Below are positions 16,859 through 25,069 of a DNA stretch of 64,000 nt, piece by piece. The notes under the pieces were generated by a model. It saw nothing but the letters and a program-made list of their open reading frames with translations. It made no database searches and was not told the origin of the DNA. This DNA is from Saccharothrix algeriensis (GTDB lineage Bacteria; Actinomycetota; Actinomycetes; Mycobacteriales; Pseudonocardiaceae): NCBI RefSeq assembly GCF_016907655.1, contig NZ_JAFBCL010000001.1, positions 4,374,001 through 4,438,000 on the forward strand. The letters run 5' to 3'. The translations under genes and the position numbers were made by a program. The stretch's first letter is position 1. Each line of letters opens with the position of its first letter.

Positions 16859-17449
16859 TCAGCCCTCGGCGGCGGCGCGGGCCGCCGCTTCCACGCGGGC
16901 GTGGTGCCGCTGCCACCACTCCCGGTCGCCGGGGGCCATGTTGTCGGTGCCCGGCCGGTGGCCGACCGCGCCGTCGAGCAGCTCCCGGACGATGTCGGCC
17001 TGACCGCCGTGCCGGTTGGTCTCCGCGACCAGGTGGACCAGCACGAGGTGCAGGGTGACCTCCCGGCGCTCGGCCGGCCACCACGGCACGGCGCCCGTGC
17101 TGTCCAGGTCCAGCGCGTCGATGGTCTCGTCCGCGTGGGCCTGGGCGGCGCGGTAGGAGGCGATCAGCTCCGCGCGGGACTCCTCCGGGGTCGCCCACAT
17201 GTCGGCGTTGGGCTCCGCGTCCTCGCCCATCCACGGCAGCCGCTGCGGGTAGGGCCTGCCGAACACGTCGCCGAAGTAGTCCAGCTCGATGCCCGCCAAG
17301 TGCTTCACCAGACCCAGCAGGTTCGTGCCGGTCGGGGTGAGCGGGCGGCGGACGTCGTACTCCGAGAGGCCGTCGAGCTTCCACAGCAGGGCTTCGCGGG
17401 CCAGTCGGAGGTAGTGGTGGAGGTCGGACTTCGCCTTCGCCGCGGTCAT
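16859..17449 (-). CDS. DinB/DUF664 family protein (putative mycothiol-dependent)
   Basis: This protein of about 196 residues has the four-helix-bundle layout of DinB/DUF664 proteins. The metal-ligand histidines probably lie in LVKHLAGIELDYFG and in the later HLVAETNRHGGQADI motif, which is the most family-like segment. Actinobacterial members include mycothiol-dependent transferases and maleylpyruvate isomerase relatives; the substrate here is unknown. ATG 17449 is chosen; GTG 17455 is the alternative. It is convergent with murA, and the 121-bp gap holds the murA repeats and GC-rich inverted sequence. No partner gene points to its role. Confidence 0.75.
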   Translation of the reverse strand: MTAAKAKSDLHHYLRLAREALLWKLDGLSEYDVRRPLTPTGTNLLGLVKHLAGIELDYFGDVFGRPYPQRLPWMGEDAEPNADMWATPEESRAELIASYRAAQAHADETIDALDLDSTGAVPWWPAERREVTLHLVLVHLVAETNRHGGQADIVRELLDGAVGHRPGTDNMAPGDREWWQRHHARVEAAARAAAEG

Positions 17450-17509
17450 GGGCACAGCATCGCAGCGGGGTACGACATCCTGTCGGCGTCGCGCAGCGGC
17501 GGTGCGGCG

Positions 17510-17797
17510 TCAGCGCAGCAGCAGCTTGGCGTCGGCCGCGTCGCGGGGGAACACCAGCAGGCGGTGGACCTCGCCCCGCCGTGCCACGGTGGTCCTGATG
17601 CCGGCCGAGCGCAGGCGCCGGGCCAGGACGTCCGCCGCCTCGGGCGTCGGCACCGCGGCGACTTCGCTGAGCAACCCGAAGTCGTCCCCGGTGTGGTCGG
17701 GCACGCCACGCCGGTCGTTGCCGAACGCCCAGCGCAGCAGGAGCGCGAGGGCGGCCAGGACCACGGCCAGGAGCAGGGTCTGGGTGAGCGCGGTCAC
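17510..17797 (-). CDS. Small membrane-anchored protein, unknown
   Basis: This 95-residue protein has one N-terminal membrane helix (about 3-23) followed by a short linker and a cytoplasmic domain of about 50 residues. The ARRLRSAGIRTTVARRGEVHRLLVFPRDAADAKLLL pattern is reminiscent of DUF2007-type domains, in which a small alpha/beta unit follows ligand or protein partners; this comparison is tentative. GTG 17797 is chosen because GGAGGA lies 10 nt upstream. It is divergent from meaA with about 100 bp between the starts, a gap that contains the palindrome at 17852. Confidence 0.55.
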   Translation of the reverse strand: MTALTQTLLLAVVLAALALLLRWAFGNDRRGVPDHTGDDFGLLSEVAAVPTPEAADVLARRLRSAGIRTTVARRGEVHRLLVFPRDAADAKLLLR

Positions 17798-17851
17798 GGC
17801 ACCATCGTCCTCCGGCACCGATTCAGTGAGCAACGGCACGCCGGCGGCCGT

Positions 17852-17867
17852 GTTACTCGTCAGTACG
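17852..17867. promoter_or_regulatory. GTTAC-type palindrome before meaA (degenerate)
   Basis: GTTACT-CGTC-AGTACG matches the GTTACY-N4-RGTAAC palindrome found before four other acyl-CoA genes, with a degenerate right end. TACGCT (17864-17869), a plausible -10 box for meaA, overlaps it. This is the weakest of the five sites. Confidence 0.4.
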
Positions 17868-17897
17868 CTGCGGGGAACGACGCCGTAGGAGGTTGCC

Positions 17898-19892
17898 GTG
17901 CCTTACCCGGCCGACCGAGAACGCGACCGCCCGTGGGTGATGCGCACCTACGCGGGGCACTCCAGCGCCACCGCCTCGAACGCGCTCTACCGGCGCAACC
18001 TCGCCAAGGGGCAGACCGGCCTGTCCGTGGCGTTCGACCTGCCCACGCAGACCGGCTACGACCCGGACGACGAGCCGGCCAGGGGAGAGGTGGGCAAGGT
18101 CGGCGTGCCGGTCGGCCACATCGGCGACATGCGGCAGCTGTTCGACGGGATCCCGCTGGGCGGGGCGAACACGTCCATGACGATCAACGCGACGGCCATG
18201 TGGCTGTTCGCGCTCTACGTCAGCGTCGCCGAGGAGCAGGGCGCGGACCGCGCCGCCCTGGCCGGCACGACGCAGAACGACATCATCAAGGAGTACCTGT
18301 CGCGCGGCACGTACGTGTTCCCGCCCGGCCCCAGCCTGCGGCTGATCACGGACATGGTCGCGTGGACCGTGGCGAACGCGCCGAAGTGGAACCCGATCAA
18401 CATCTGCTCGTACCACCTGCAGGAGGTCGGGGCGACGCCGGCGCAGGAGATCGCGTACTCGATGTCGACCGCGATCGCCGTGCTGGACTCGGTGTTCGAC
18501 TCCGGGCAGGTGCCCGAGGAGCGGCGCGGCGAGGTGGTCGCGCGCATGTCGTTCTTCGTGAACGCCGGCGTGCGGTTCGTCGAGGAGATGTGCAAGATGC
18601 GGGCGTTCGTCCGGCTGTGGGACGAGATCACCCGCGACCGGTACGGCGTCGAGGACGCCCGGCACCGCCGCTTCCGGTACGGGGTGCAGGTGAACTCGCT
18701 GGGGCTGACCGAGGCGCAGCCGGAGAACAACGTCCAGCGGATCGTGCTGGAGATGCTGGCGGTCTCCCTGTCCCGCGACGCCCGCGCCCGCGCCGTCCAG
18801 CTGCCCGCGTGGAACGAGGCGCTGGGCCTGCCGCGCCCGTGGGACCAGCAGTGGGCGCTGCGGATGCAGCAGGTGCTGGCCTACGAGACGGACCTGCTGG
18901 AGTACGAGGACATCTTCGAGGGCTCGCGGGTCGTCGAGGCCAAGGTCGAGGAGATCGCGGCCGGCGCGCGCGCCGAGATCGACCGGGTGCAGGCGATGGG
19001 CGGCGCGGTGGCGGCCGTGGAGTCCGGGTACATGAAGTCGGCGCTGGTGTCGTCGCTGGCCGAGCGGCGGCGGCGGGTGGAGTCCGGCGAGGACGTGGTG
19101 GTGGGCGTGAACAGGTTCACCACCACCGAGCCGTCGCCGCTGCAGGCCGGGGGCGCGCAGGCGATCGAGACCGTCGACCCGGCCGTGGAGCGGCACGCCG
19201 TCGAGGCGATCCGCGCGTGGCGCGCCGAGCGGGACGACGGCCTGGTCCGGTCCGCCCTGGAGGCCCTGCGGGCGGCGGCGGGGACCGACCGGAACCTGGT
19301 GGAGGTGACCATCGCGTGTGCGCGCGCGGGCGTGACCACGGGGGAGTGGGCCGCCGCGCTGCGCGGCGCGTTCGGCGAGTACCGGGCGCCGACCGGGGTC
19401 TCCGCCGCCGCCGCCGGTCCGGGCGAGGCGGGCGCGGAGGTCGCGCGGGTGCGGGAGCGGGTGCGGGCGACCGGTGAGGAGATCGGCGAGCGGCTGCGCA
19501 TCCTGGTCGGCAAGCCGGGGCTGGACGGGCACTCCAACGGGGCCGAGCAGGTGGCGGTGCGGGCGCGCGACGTCGGGTTCGAGGTGGTGTACCAGGGGAT
19601 CCGGCTGACCCCGGCGCAGATCGTCTCGGCCGCGGTGCAGGAGGACGTGCACGTGGTCGGCCTGTCCGTCCTGTCCGGCTCGCACCTGGAGGTCGTGCCC
19701 GCGGTGGTGGCCGGGCTGCGGGCGGCCGGGGCCGGGGACGTGCCGGTCGTCGTCGGGGGCATCGTGCCGCCGGAGGACGCGGACAGGTTGCGGGAGGGCG
19801 GTGTCGCCCGGGTCTTCACGCCCAAGGACTACGAGTTGACGCAGATCATGGACGAGATCGTGGCGGTGGTCCGCGAGGCGCGCGGGATTTAG
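17898..19892 (+). CDS. meaA: B12-dependent acyl-CoA mutase MeaA (ethylmalonyl-CoA mutase-like)
   Basis: This 664-residue protein has the methylmalonyl-CoA mutase barrel domain (about 1-510, with TYAGHSSATASNALYRRNL and FDLPTQTGYDPD) and a C-terminal cobalamin-binding domain (about 530-660). The latter carries the DGHSNGAEQ motif, whose DxHxxG binds the cobalt face. The single-chain form and the N terminus are those of MeaA, which converts ethylmalonyl-CoA to methylsuccinyl-CoA or serves related acyl-CoA metabolism. AGGAGG lies 5 nt before the GTG start. Its partners in this window are ccr, the epimerase, meaB and the adenosyltransferase. A methylmalonyl-CoA role cannot be excluded. Confidence 0.88.
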   Translation: MPYPADRERDRPWVMRTYAGHSSATASNALYRRNLAKGQTGLSVAFDLPTQTGYDPDDEPARGEVGKVGVPVGHIGDMRQLFDGIPLGGANTSMTINATAMWLFALYVSVAEEQGADRAALAGTTQNDIIKEYLSRGTYVFPPGPSLRLITDMVAWTVANAPKWNPINICSYHLQEVGATPAQEIAYSMSTAIAVLDSVFDSGQVPEERRGEVVARMSFFVNAGVRFVEEMCKMRAFVRLWDEITRDRYGVEDARHRRFRYGVQVNSLGLTEAQPENNVQRIVLEMLAVSLSRDARARAVQLPAWNEALGLPRPWDQQWALRMQQVLAYETDLLEYEDIFEGSRVVEAKVEEIAAGARAEIDRVQAMGGAVAAVESGYMKSALVSSLAERRRRVESGEDVVVGVNRFTTTEPSPLQAGGAQAIETVDPAVERHAVEAIRAWRAERDDGLVRSALEALRAAAGTDRNLVEVTIACARAGVTTGEWAAALRGAFGEYRAPTGVSAAAAGPGEAGAEVARVRERVRATGEEIGERLRILVGKPGLDGHSNGAEQVAVRARDVGFEVVYQGIRLTPAQIVSAAVQEDVHVVGLSVLSGSHLEVVPAVVAGLRAAGAGDVPVVVGGIVPPEDADRLREGGVARVFTPKDYELTQIMDEIVAVVREARGI

Positions 19893-20011
19893 GGGCTAGG
19901 TGCGCGGTGTTGCGTTCGTGCTGATCGGTGCGGTGCGGGGCTTGGTGGAAGAGCTGAAAGAGTCCTCGCCGGACGGGCAGGCCGCCAAGGAGGAGGAAAA
20001 GAAAGAGCGGT

Positions 20012-20137
20012 CGTGTTCTCCCCGCATGGCCTGTCTAAAGACGACCATGCTTTTCCGGGGGGTGCAAGCGAAAAGCGTGCTTGCACCCCCCGGAAAAGCA
20101 TGGTAGCCCTCCGGGCAGGCCATACGGGGAGAACACG
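20012..20137 (+). repeat. Nested-hairpin element, copy B
   Basis: Outer arms are 20012-20033 and 20116-20137 (one mismatch), inner arms 20044-20069 and 20079-20104 (26 bp, perfect), around the loop GAAAAGCGT. The inner stem uses TTTTCCGGGGGG where copies A and D use TTTCTTGGGGGG, with matching changes on the other arm. The conserved left flank runs from about 19924 and the right flank contains CTGCACGGGGCGTGCAG. It lies between convergent meaA and the beta-lactamase-like gene. Confidence 0.9.
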
Positions 20138-20179
20138 AGGGCATCGGGCTGCACGGGGCGTGCAGAGAGCCGGGGGCGG

Positions 20180-21091
20180 TCATTCCTCGGTGAACAGGGG
20201 GGTGAGTGCCGAGACGAGGAGGGTCACCCCTTTGCCCGCCTCGTCGTACCCGGCCGCGCGGGGCTGCTTGGTCAGCACGGCCACCACGTAGCGGTTGTCG
20301 ACGACGCCGGTGGTGTTCAGCGCGCGCAGGCCGTTGTAGCAGCACGCCCAGCCCTGCTTGACGGCCCACCGGTGCTCGCCCGCGGCGTCGGGGATGCCGA
20401 AGGTCTGGTCGATGCCGTCCGCGCCGAAGGGGGTGGCCGCCTCCAGCGCGCGGACGACGACGTCGGCGTGCGGCGAGTCGAGGACGTGGTGGTAGATGGC
20501 GATGACGTCGTGCGCGGTCATCAGCGTGTCGCCCCACTTGTTCGGGTCCGGTGCGGGGACCAGGCCGGTGAGCCCGATGCGCCTCGACCAGTCCCGCGGG
20601 ATCGACAGCCGCCACAGGCGGTTGGCGATGTCGTCGTTGCTGGTGGACAGCATCTCCGCCACCGCCTTCGGCGAGGCCGTGCCCCGTTCCAGCGCGTCGA
20701 GCGCGATCAGCAGCTTGATCACGGAGGCCGCCGGGAACGGCTGGTCCGGGTCCTCGGCGAAGACCTCGCGGCCGGTGCGCCGGTCGAACACGGCGATCCC
20801 GCGCCGCACGCCCGGCGCGACGTCCGCCAGGTCGACCGCCACCGGGGGGCCGGGTTCGGAGAGCGGCTCGTCGGGAGGGGCGGAGGCCGTCGGCTCCTGC
20901 GCGTCCGGCGCGGCCTTCAGCTCCACCTCCGTCGTGGGCGTCACCGCGACGGACGCCGCCGTCACGATCGTCGCCGCGGCCGCGGGCGGCTGCTGCCGGT
21001 CCGCTCGCCCCACCGTCGTCGCCGCGGTCACGGCCATCGCGGCCACCGCGCCCACGCTCATCGCCACCAATCCCGCTCGCGTGCTCCTCAC
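20180..21091 (-). CDS. Serine beta-lactamase-like protein (class A fold), exported
   Basis: This protein of about 303 residues has an N-terminal membrane or signal segment (LVAMSVGAVAAMAVTAATTV) and a Pro/Ala-rich linker to about residue 85. The beta-lactamase/transpeptidase fold follows, with the SVIK (SxxK) active-site serine motif in FPAASVIKLLIALDALERG, STSND in the SxN position, and KQGWACCYNG in place of the KTG box. The altered third motif argues for a peptidase or cell-wall hydrolase rather than a proven antibiotic-inactivating enzyme. GTG 21091 is the likeliest start, without a clear ribosome binding site. It is convergent with meaA. Confidence 0.75.
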   Translation of the reverse strand: MRSTRAGLVAMSVGAVAAMAVTAATTVGRADRQQPPAAAATIVTAASVAVTPTTEVELKAAPDAQEPTASAPPDEPLSEPGPPVAVDLADVAPGVRRGIAVFDRRTGREVFAEDPDQPFPAASVIKLLIALDALERGTASPKAVAEMLSTSNDDIANRLWRLSIPRDWSRRIGLTGLVPAPDPNKWGDTLMTAHDVIAIYHHVLDSPHADVVVRALEAATPFGADGIDQTFGIPDAAGEHRWAVKQGWACCYNGLRALNTTGVVDNRYVVAVLTKQPRAAGYDEAGKGVTLLVSALTPLFTEE

Positions 21092-21105
21092 ACAGTGAAA
21101 AGGCT

Positions 21106-21375
21106 TCAGAGGGGTGCTCGTGTTGCCTCTGCGGCGAGGCAACCTGGCGGCAGTCGACGGCGTACGCGCGCGATTCCTCCCCAGCGCGAAGGCGGTGTGG
21201 TGATGATCACAGGCCGGTCGTCGTGCCGGACCGCCCGGCCCCCGGTTGGGGGCTGACGGCCGGGGAAGTCCTTTGTGGACACCACGGTGGCGAAGTCGCC
21301 GCCGCGCAGGTTGGTGGCGGTGGCCTGCGCGAGCTGGTCGGCCGACAGGCCCTCCAGGTCGAACGTGAACCCCAC
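21106..21375 (-). pseudogene. Possible gene remnant between divergent genes
   Basis: On the minus strand a frame from GTG 21375 reads MGFTFDLEGLSADQLAQATA and continues with protein-like composition and GC-rich third positions for about 45 codons. It then degrades into an Arg/Pro-rich tail that stops at 21106. I do not recognise a family, and no ribosome binding site is visible. It could be the broken end of a lost gene or a small protein. The rest of the 338-bp gap shows only the echA -10 box. Confidence 0.3.
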
Positions 21376-21417
21376 CCCGCGTGCCGGGGACGAGGGGCGG
21401 GCGGTTGCACCGCCGAC

Positions 21418-21423
21418 TACGGT
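21418..21423 (+). promoter_or_regulatory. -10 box for leaderless enoyl-CoA hydratase gene
   Basis: TACGGT ends 6 nt before ATG 21430 with no ribosome binding site, which supports that start over upstream in-frame codons. Confidence 0.45.
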
Positions 21424-21429
21424 CGGGAC

Positions 21430-22203
21430 ATGGTCGAATACCAGCACATCCGCGTCGAACGGGCGGATGACGTGGTGCGCGTCACCATGGACCGGGCGAA
21501 GAAGCGCAACTCGCTGTCCGCGGACCACCTCGCCGAGCTGCTGGCGGCGTTCCGCGCGATCGCCGCCACCGACGCCGCGGGCGTGGTCCTGGCCGGGGAG
21601 GGCCCGGTGTTCTCCGCCGGCCACGACTTCGGCGACGTGGCCGCGCGCGACCTGGAGGGCGTGCGGGAGCTGCTCACCCTGTGCACGGACCTGATGCGCA
21701 CCATCGAGTCCGTGCCGCAGGTGGTGATCGCGCGGGTGCACGGGCTGGCCACGGCGGCGGGCTGCCAGCTCGTCGCGTCCTGCGACCTGGCGGTGGCCTC
21801 CGAGGAGGCCGGCTTCGCCCTGCCCGGCGGCAAGGGCGGCTGGTTCTGCCACACCCCGGCGGTGCCGGTGGCGCGGGCCGTGGGCCGCAAGCGGCTGATG
21901 GAGCTGGCGCTGACCGGGGACGTGATCGACGCGCACACCGCCGAGCGCTGGGGCATGGTCAACCGCGTCGTGCCCGCCGAGGAGCTGGACGAGGCCGTGG
22001 ACGACCTGCTGCGCCGGGCCACGCGGGGCAGCCGGGCCAGCAAGGCGCTGGGCAAGCAGACCCTGTACGCCCAGCTCGACCGGCCCGAGGCGGACGCCTA
22101 CGCGATCGCCGTGGAGGTGATGGCCGCCGCCTCCCAGACGCCCGCCGCGAAGGAGGGCATGGCGTCGTTCCTGGAGAAGCGGGCGGCCGACTGGGCCGAC
22201 TGA
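21430..22203 (+). CDS. Enoyl-CoA hydratase/isomerase family protein
   Basis: This 257-residue crotonase-fold protein carries the first oxyanion-hole segment in GPVFSAGHDFGDV and the second in RVHGLATAAGCQLVASCDLAVA. Enoyl-CoA hydratases usually carry two catalytic Glu residues near positions 144 and 164 of the rat enzyme. Here the region reads FALPGGKGGWFCHTPAVPVARAVG, without obvious acidic residues, so another crotonase reaction (isomerase, hydrolase) or a non-catalytic form is possible. The enzyme would act on acyl-CoA thioesters in the cytoplasm. The gene ends in a hairpin shared with the convergent Nudix gene. Confidence 0.85.
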   Translation: MVEYQHIRVERADDVVRVTMDRAKKRNSLSADHLAELLAAFRAIAATDAAGVVLAGEGPVFSAGHDFGDVAARDLEGVRELLTLCTDLMRTIESVPQVVIARVHGLATAAGCQLVASCDLAVASEEAGFALPGGKGGWFCHTPAVPVARAVGRKRLMELALTGDVIDAHTAERWGMVNRVVPAEELDEAVDDLLRRATRGSRASKALGKQTLYAQLDRPEADAYAIAVEVMAAASQTPAAKEGMASFLEKRAADWAD

Positions 22204-22251
22204 CCGGAGCCGCCGTGCCGCGTGCCCGGCGCGGCACGGCGGCCCCGGTCA
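22201..22251. terminator. Symmetric terminator whose ends are both stop codons
   Basis: TGACCGG (22201-22207) pairs with CCGGTCA (22245-22251), and GCCGCCGTGCCGCG (22209-22222) pairs with its complement at 22230-22243, around a 7-nt loop. The outermost triplets are the TGA stops of the enoyl-CoA hydratase gene and of the convergent Nudix gene. Confidence 0.8.
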
Positions 22252-22785
22252 GGGCTGCGCGTGCTCGTGCAGCAGCAGCAACGTGTAGGCGGCGATCGAC
22301 TGGGCGTCGGTGATGTCGCCGCGCGCGATCATCGCCTCGAACTCCGCGCGGGGGAACCACGCCGAGCGCATGTCCTGCTCCTCGTGCTCCCGCTCGTGGA
22401 AGCCCTCGGTGAGCCCGGTCGCCAGGAACACCCGGCCGCGCTGGCTGGACATGCCCGGCGCGACGTCGAGCAGGCCCAGCTCCACCAGTTCGCGGGCGCG
22501 CAGCCCGGTCTCCTCGCGCAGCTCCCGCTCGGCCAGGGCGCGCGGGTCCTCCGCGGCCCGCTCCGGGGCGGTGCCCTGGGGGAACTCCCAGCGCCGCATC
22601 CCCAGCGGGTACCGGAACTGCTCGACCAGCCGCAGCCGCTCCCCGTCCAGCGGGATGACCAGCGCGTAGTCGGGCTTGTCCACCACGCCGTAGATCCCGG
22701 TCGTGCCGTCGGCCCGCCGGATCGGGTCCTCCCGCACCGTCATCCACGGGTTCGCGTACACCTCGCGCGATCCAAGGGTCTCCAC
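22249..22785 (-). CDS. Nudix hydrolase (ADP-ribose pyrophosphatase-like)
   Basis: This protein of about 178 residues has an N-terminal strand-rich dimerisation region and a Nudix box ending in RALAERELREETGL, where REXXEE supplies the metal-binding glutamates. There is a two-residue insertion between the leading Gly and the first Glu. The arrangement LVEQFRYPLGMRRWEFPQGT before the box is typical of ADP-ribose and related nucleotide-sugar pyrophosphatases. GTG 22785 has GGGAAGG at suitable spacing; GTG 22791 is the alternative. It overlaps or abuts the stop of the upstream APC permease gene, so the two are probably one transcript. Confidence 0.85.
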   Translation of the reverse strand: METLGSREVYANPWMTVREDPIRRADGTTGIYGVVDKPDYALVIPLDGERLRLVEQFRYPLGMRRWEFPQGTAPERAAEDPRALAERELREETGLRARELVELGLLDVAPGMSSQRGRVFLATGLTEGFHEREHEEQDMRSAWFPRAEFEAMIARGDITDAQSIAAYTLLLLHEHAQP

Positions 22786-22787
22786 GT

Positions 22788-24173
22788 TCACCTTCCCTGC
22801 GCCTGGTCCGCTCGGGCCAACTCCGAGTGGCGCCGTCCGTACGCGAAGTACACCACCAGCCCCACCGCGGACCAGACGGCGAAGGCCAACCAGGTGGCGG
22901 GCGCGAGCCCGACCACCAGCAGCGCGCACAGCCCCAGCCCGAGCAGCGGCACCACCGGCACCCACGGCGTGCGGAACCCGCGCGGCAGGTCCGGCCGGGT
23001 CCGGCGCAGCACGATCACACCGATGTTGACCAGCCCGAACGCCACCAGGGTCCCGATGCTGGTGGCCTCGGCGAGCTGGCCGAGCGGCACCAGCGCGGCC
23101 AGCGCCGCGACCACGACGCCGACGATCACCGTGTTCACCGCGGGGACCCGCCGGCGCCCGACGCGGGCGAAGACGCCGGGCACCAGGCCGTCGCGGGACA
23201 TCGCGACCAGCACCCGGGTCTGCCCGTACAGGACGGTCAGCACGACGGAGGCGATCGCGACCACCGCGCCCGCCGACAGGATCGTCGCGGGCCAGTCCGC
23301 GCCGGTCAGCTGCCCGAGCACCACCGCGAGCGAGGCGTCCGACCCCGCCAGCGCGTCCACCCCGGCCGCGCCGACCGCGGTCAGCGCCACCAGCACGTAC
23401 ACGACGGTGACGATCGCCAGGGAGATCACGATGGCGCGCGGCAGGTCCCGCTGCGGGTTCTTCGCCTCCTCGCCGGCCGTGGACGCGGCGTCGAAGCCGA
23501 TGAACGAGAAGAACACCAGCGACGCGGCCCCGGTGATCCCGGCGACGCCGGCGGGCGCGAACGGCGCCAGGTTCTGCGACCGGAAGCCGAACACGGCCAC
23601 CACGACGAAGAACAGCAGCACCAGGACCTTCAGGACCGTCGTCACGGTGGTGACCGCGGCGCTCTCCCGGACCCCGCCCAGCAGGACCCCGGTGGCCAGC
23701 AGCACGACGACCGCCGCCGGGAGGTTCACCACGCCGCCGCTGAGCGCCTCCGGCAGCTGCACGCCCAGCGTGGCGTCCAGGAAGGCGTTGAGGTAGCCGC
23801 TCCACCCGACCGCGACGGCCGCCACCGACACCCCGTACTCCAGCAGCAGGCACCAGCCGCAGACCCACGCGACCAGCTCGCCCAGCGTCGCGTAGGTGTA
23901 GGAGTAGGCGGACCCGGACACCGGCACCGCGCCCGCCAGCTCGGCGTAGGACAGGGCGGAGAACAGCGCGGCCAGCGCGGCGACGACGAACGACACCGCC
24001 ACCGCGGGCCCGGCCACCGGCGCGGCCTGGCCGAGCACCACGAAGATGCCCGTGCCCAGCGTCGCGCCGACCGACAGCGCGATCAGCGGCACCAGCCCGA
24101 GGGTGCGGCGCAACGAGGTGTGCTCGCCGTCGTCGGCGATCCGGTCGACCGGCTTCGTGCGGAGGAGTGACAC
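22788..24173 (-). CDS. APC-family amino acid permease
   Basis: This 461-residue protein has twelve or more predicted membrane segments and the APC-superfamily opening SVGATLGTGIFVVLG (helix 1 with the unwound GTG substrate site). It also has VSFVVAALAALFSALSYAELAGAVPVSGSAYSYTYATLGE, the helix 2-3 signature of the cationic amino acid transporter (CAT) subgroup, split here across the description. It probably exchanges or imports amino acids by proton symport; the substrate is not determined. GTG 24173 lies 8 nt after a TACCGT box and lacks a ribosome binding site. It is divergent from nucS with 56 bp between starts. Confidence 0.88.
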   Translation of the reverse strand: MSLLRTKPVDRIADDGEHTSLRRTLGLVPLIALSVGATLGTGIFVVLGQAAPVAGPAVAVSFVVAALAALFSALSYAELAGAVPVSGSAYSYTYATLGELVAWVCGWCLLLEYGVSVAAVAVGWSGYLNAFLDATLGVQLPEALSGGVVNLPAAVVVLLATGVLLGGVRESAAVTTVTTVLKVLVLLFFVVVAVFGFRSQNLAPFAPAGVAGITGAASLVFFSFIGFDAASTAGEEAKNPQRDLPRAIVISLAIVTVVYVLVALTAVGAAGVDALAGSDASLAVVLGQLTGADWPATILSAGAVVAIASVVLTVLYGQTRVLVAMSRDGLVPGVFARVGRRRVPAVNTVIVGVVVAALAALVPLGQLAEATSIGTLVAFGLVNIGVIVLRRTRPDLPRGFRTPWVPVVPLLGLGLCALLVVGLAPATWLAFAVWSAVGLVVYFAYGRRHSELARADQAQGR

Positions 24174-24181
24174 GTCGCCCG

Positions 24182-24187
24182 ACGGTA
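24182..24187 (-). promoter_or_regulatory. -10 box for leaderless APC permease gene
   Basis: On the minus strand TACCGT ends 8 nt before GTG 24173. Together with the nucS box at 24217 it makes a compact divergent promoter with both start codons close to the expected transcript ends. Confidence 0.45.
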
Positions 24188-24216
24188 CCTGTCGGCCCCC
24201 CGGCCCTTGAACCCCG

Positions 24217-24222
24217 TAGCCT
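24217..24222 (+). promoter_or_regulatory. -10 box for leaderless nucS
   Basis: TAGCCT ends 7 nt before GTG 24230 with no ribosome binding site. It supports this start, which also matches the N terminus of known NucS proteins. Confidence 0.5.
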
Positions 24223-24229
24223 GTCGGCC

Positions 24230-24889
24230 GTGCGCCTAGTCATCGCTCGCTGCCAGGTCGACTACGTCGGACGCCTCACCGCCCACCTGCCGATGGCCCA
24301 GCGGCTGCTGCTGATCAAGGCAGACGGCTCGGTGTCGGTCCACTCCGACGACCGGGCGTACAAGCCGCTGAACTGGATGAGCCCGCCGTGCTGGCTGATC
24401 GAGGAGCCGGACCTGTGGGTGGTGCAGAACAAGGCGGGCGAGAAGCTCGTCATCACGATGGCCGAGGTGCTGCACGACTCGAAGCACGAGCTGGGCCCGG
24501 AGCCGGGCCTGGTCAAGGACGGCGTGGAGGCCGACCTGCAGAAGCTGCTGGCCGAGCACGTGACGACGCTGGGCGAGGGCTGGACCCTGGTCCGCCGCGA
24601 GTTCCCGACGCCGATCGGCCCGGTCGACCTGATGTGCCGGGACGCGGCCGGCGGGTCGGTGGCGGTGGAGATCAAGCGGCGCGGCGAGATCGACGGCGTG
24701 GAGCAGCTGACCCGCTACCTGGAACTGCTCAACCGCGACCCGCTGCTGGCCCCCGTGCAGGGGGTGTTCGCCGCGCAGCAGATCAAGCCGCAGGCGCGGA
24801 CGCTGGCGGAGGACCGGGGCATCCGCTGCGTGGTCCTGGACTACGACGCGCTGCGCGGCATCGAGCCCGACGAGTTCCGGCTGTTCTGA
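24230..24889 (+). CDS. nucS: Mismatch-specific endonuclease NucS (EndoMS)
   Basis: This 219-residue enzyme provides the MutSL-independent mismatch repair of actinobacteria by making double-strand cuts at mismatches. The N-terminal domain begins MRLVIARCQVDYVGRLTAHL and contains DRAYKPLNWMSPPCW. The C-terminal RecB-type nuclease core has Asp133 (PIGPVDLM), Glu147 and Lys149 (VEIKRRGEI). The protein ends in EFRLF, the place of the sliding-clamp binding motif in NucS proteins. It is very close to mycobacterial Rv1321 in length and motifs. The final codons recur in degraded form 173 bp downstream. Confidence 0.96.
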   Translation: MRLVIARCQVDYVGRLTAHLPMAQRLLLIKADGSVSVHSDDRAYKPLNWMSPPCWLIEEPDLWVVQNKAGEKLVITMAEVLHDSKHELGPEPGLVKDGVEADLQKLLAEHVTTLGEGWTLVRREFPTPIGPVDLMCRDAAGGSVAVEIKRRGEIDGVEQLTRYLELLNRDPLLAPVQGVFAAQQIKPQARTLAEDRGIRCVVLDYDALRGIEPDEFRLF

Positions 24890-24996
24890 GCCGACTGCAC
24901 CTGCCACTCCTCGCCTTCGCCCTGTTCGTCCAGGCGCCAGGAGAACGACAGCACCGGACCGGTCACCTGCGCGCCGGCCGCCAGGCGGGCGGCACC

Positions 24997-25069
24997 CGCT
25001 GCGCGGTCCCGGACCACGACGCGCTGCGCGGCGCCGAGCCCGACGAGCCCCGGCTGTTCCGAGCCGGCC
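24997..25069 (+). repeat. Degenerate copy of the nucS 3' end
   Basis: Positions 24997-25069 align with 24824-24896 at a constant offset of 173 bp. Shared stretches include CACGACGCGCTGCGCGGC against TACGACGCGCTGCGCGGC, then GAGCCCGACGAG and CGGCTGTTC. The stop codon is lost (CGA for TGA). The rest of the 507-bp spacer (24890-25396) has no convincing gene, only the ribosome binding site of the next lipoprotein gene. Confidence 0.75.

Noticed and set aside
17798..17897. Cobalamin riboswitch before the B12-dependent mutase gene
   Set aside because: The divergent gap is too short (about 100 bp) and no B12-box-like sequence is visible.
20180..21091. True class A beta-lactamase resistance gene
   Set aside because: SxxK and SxN are present, but KTG is replaced by KQG and the rest is only loosely family-like; resistance cannot be claimed.
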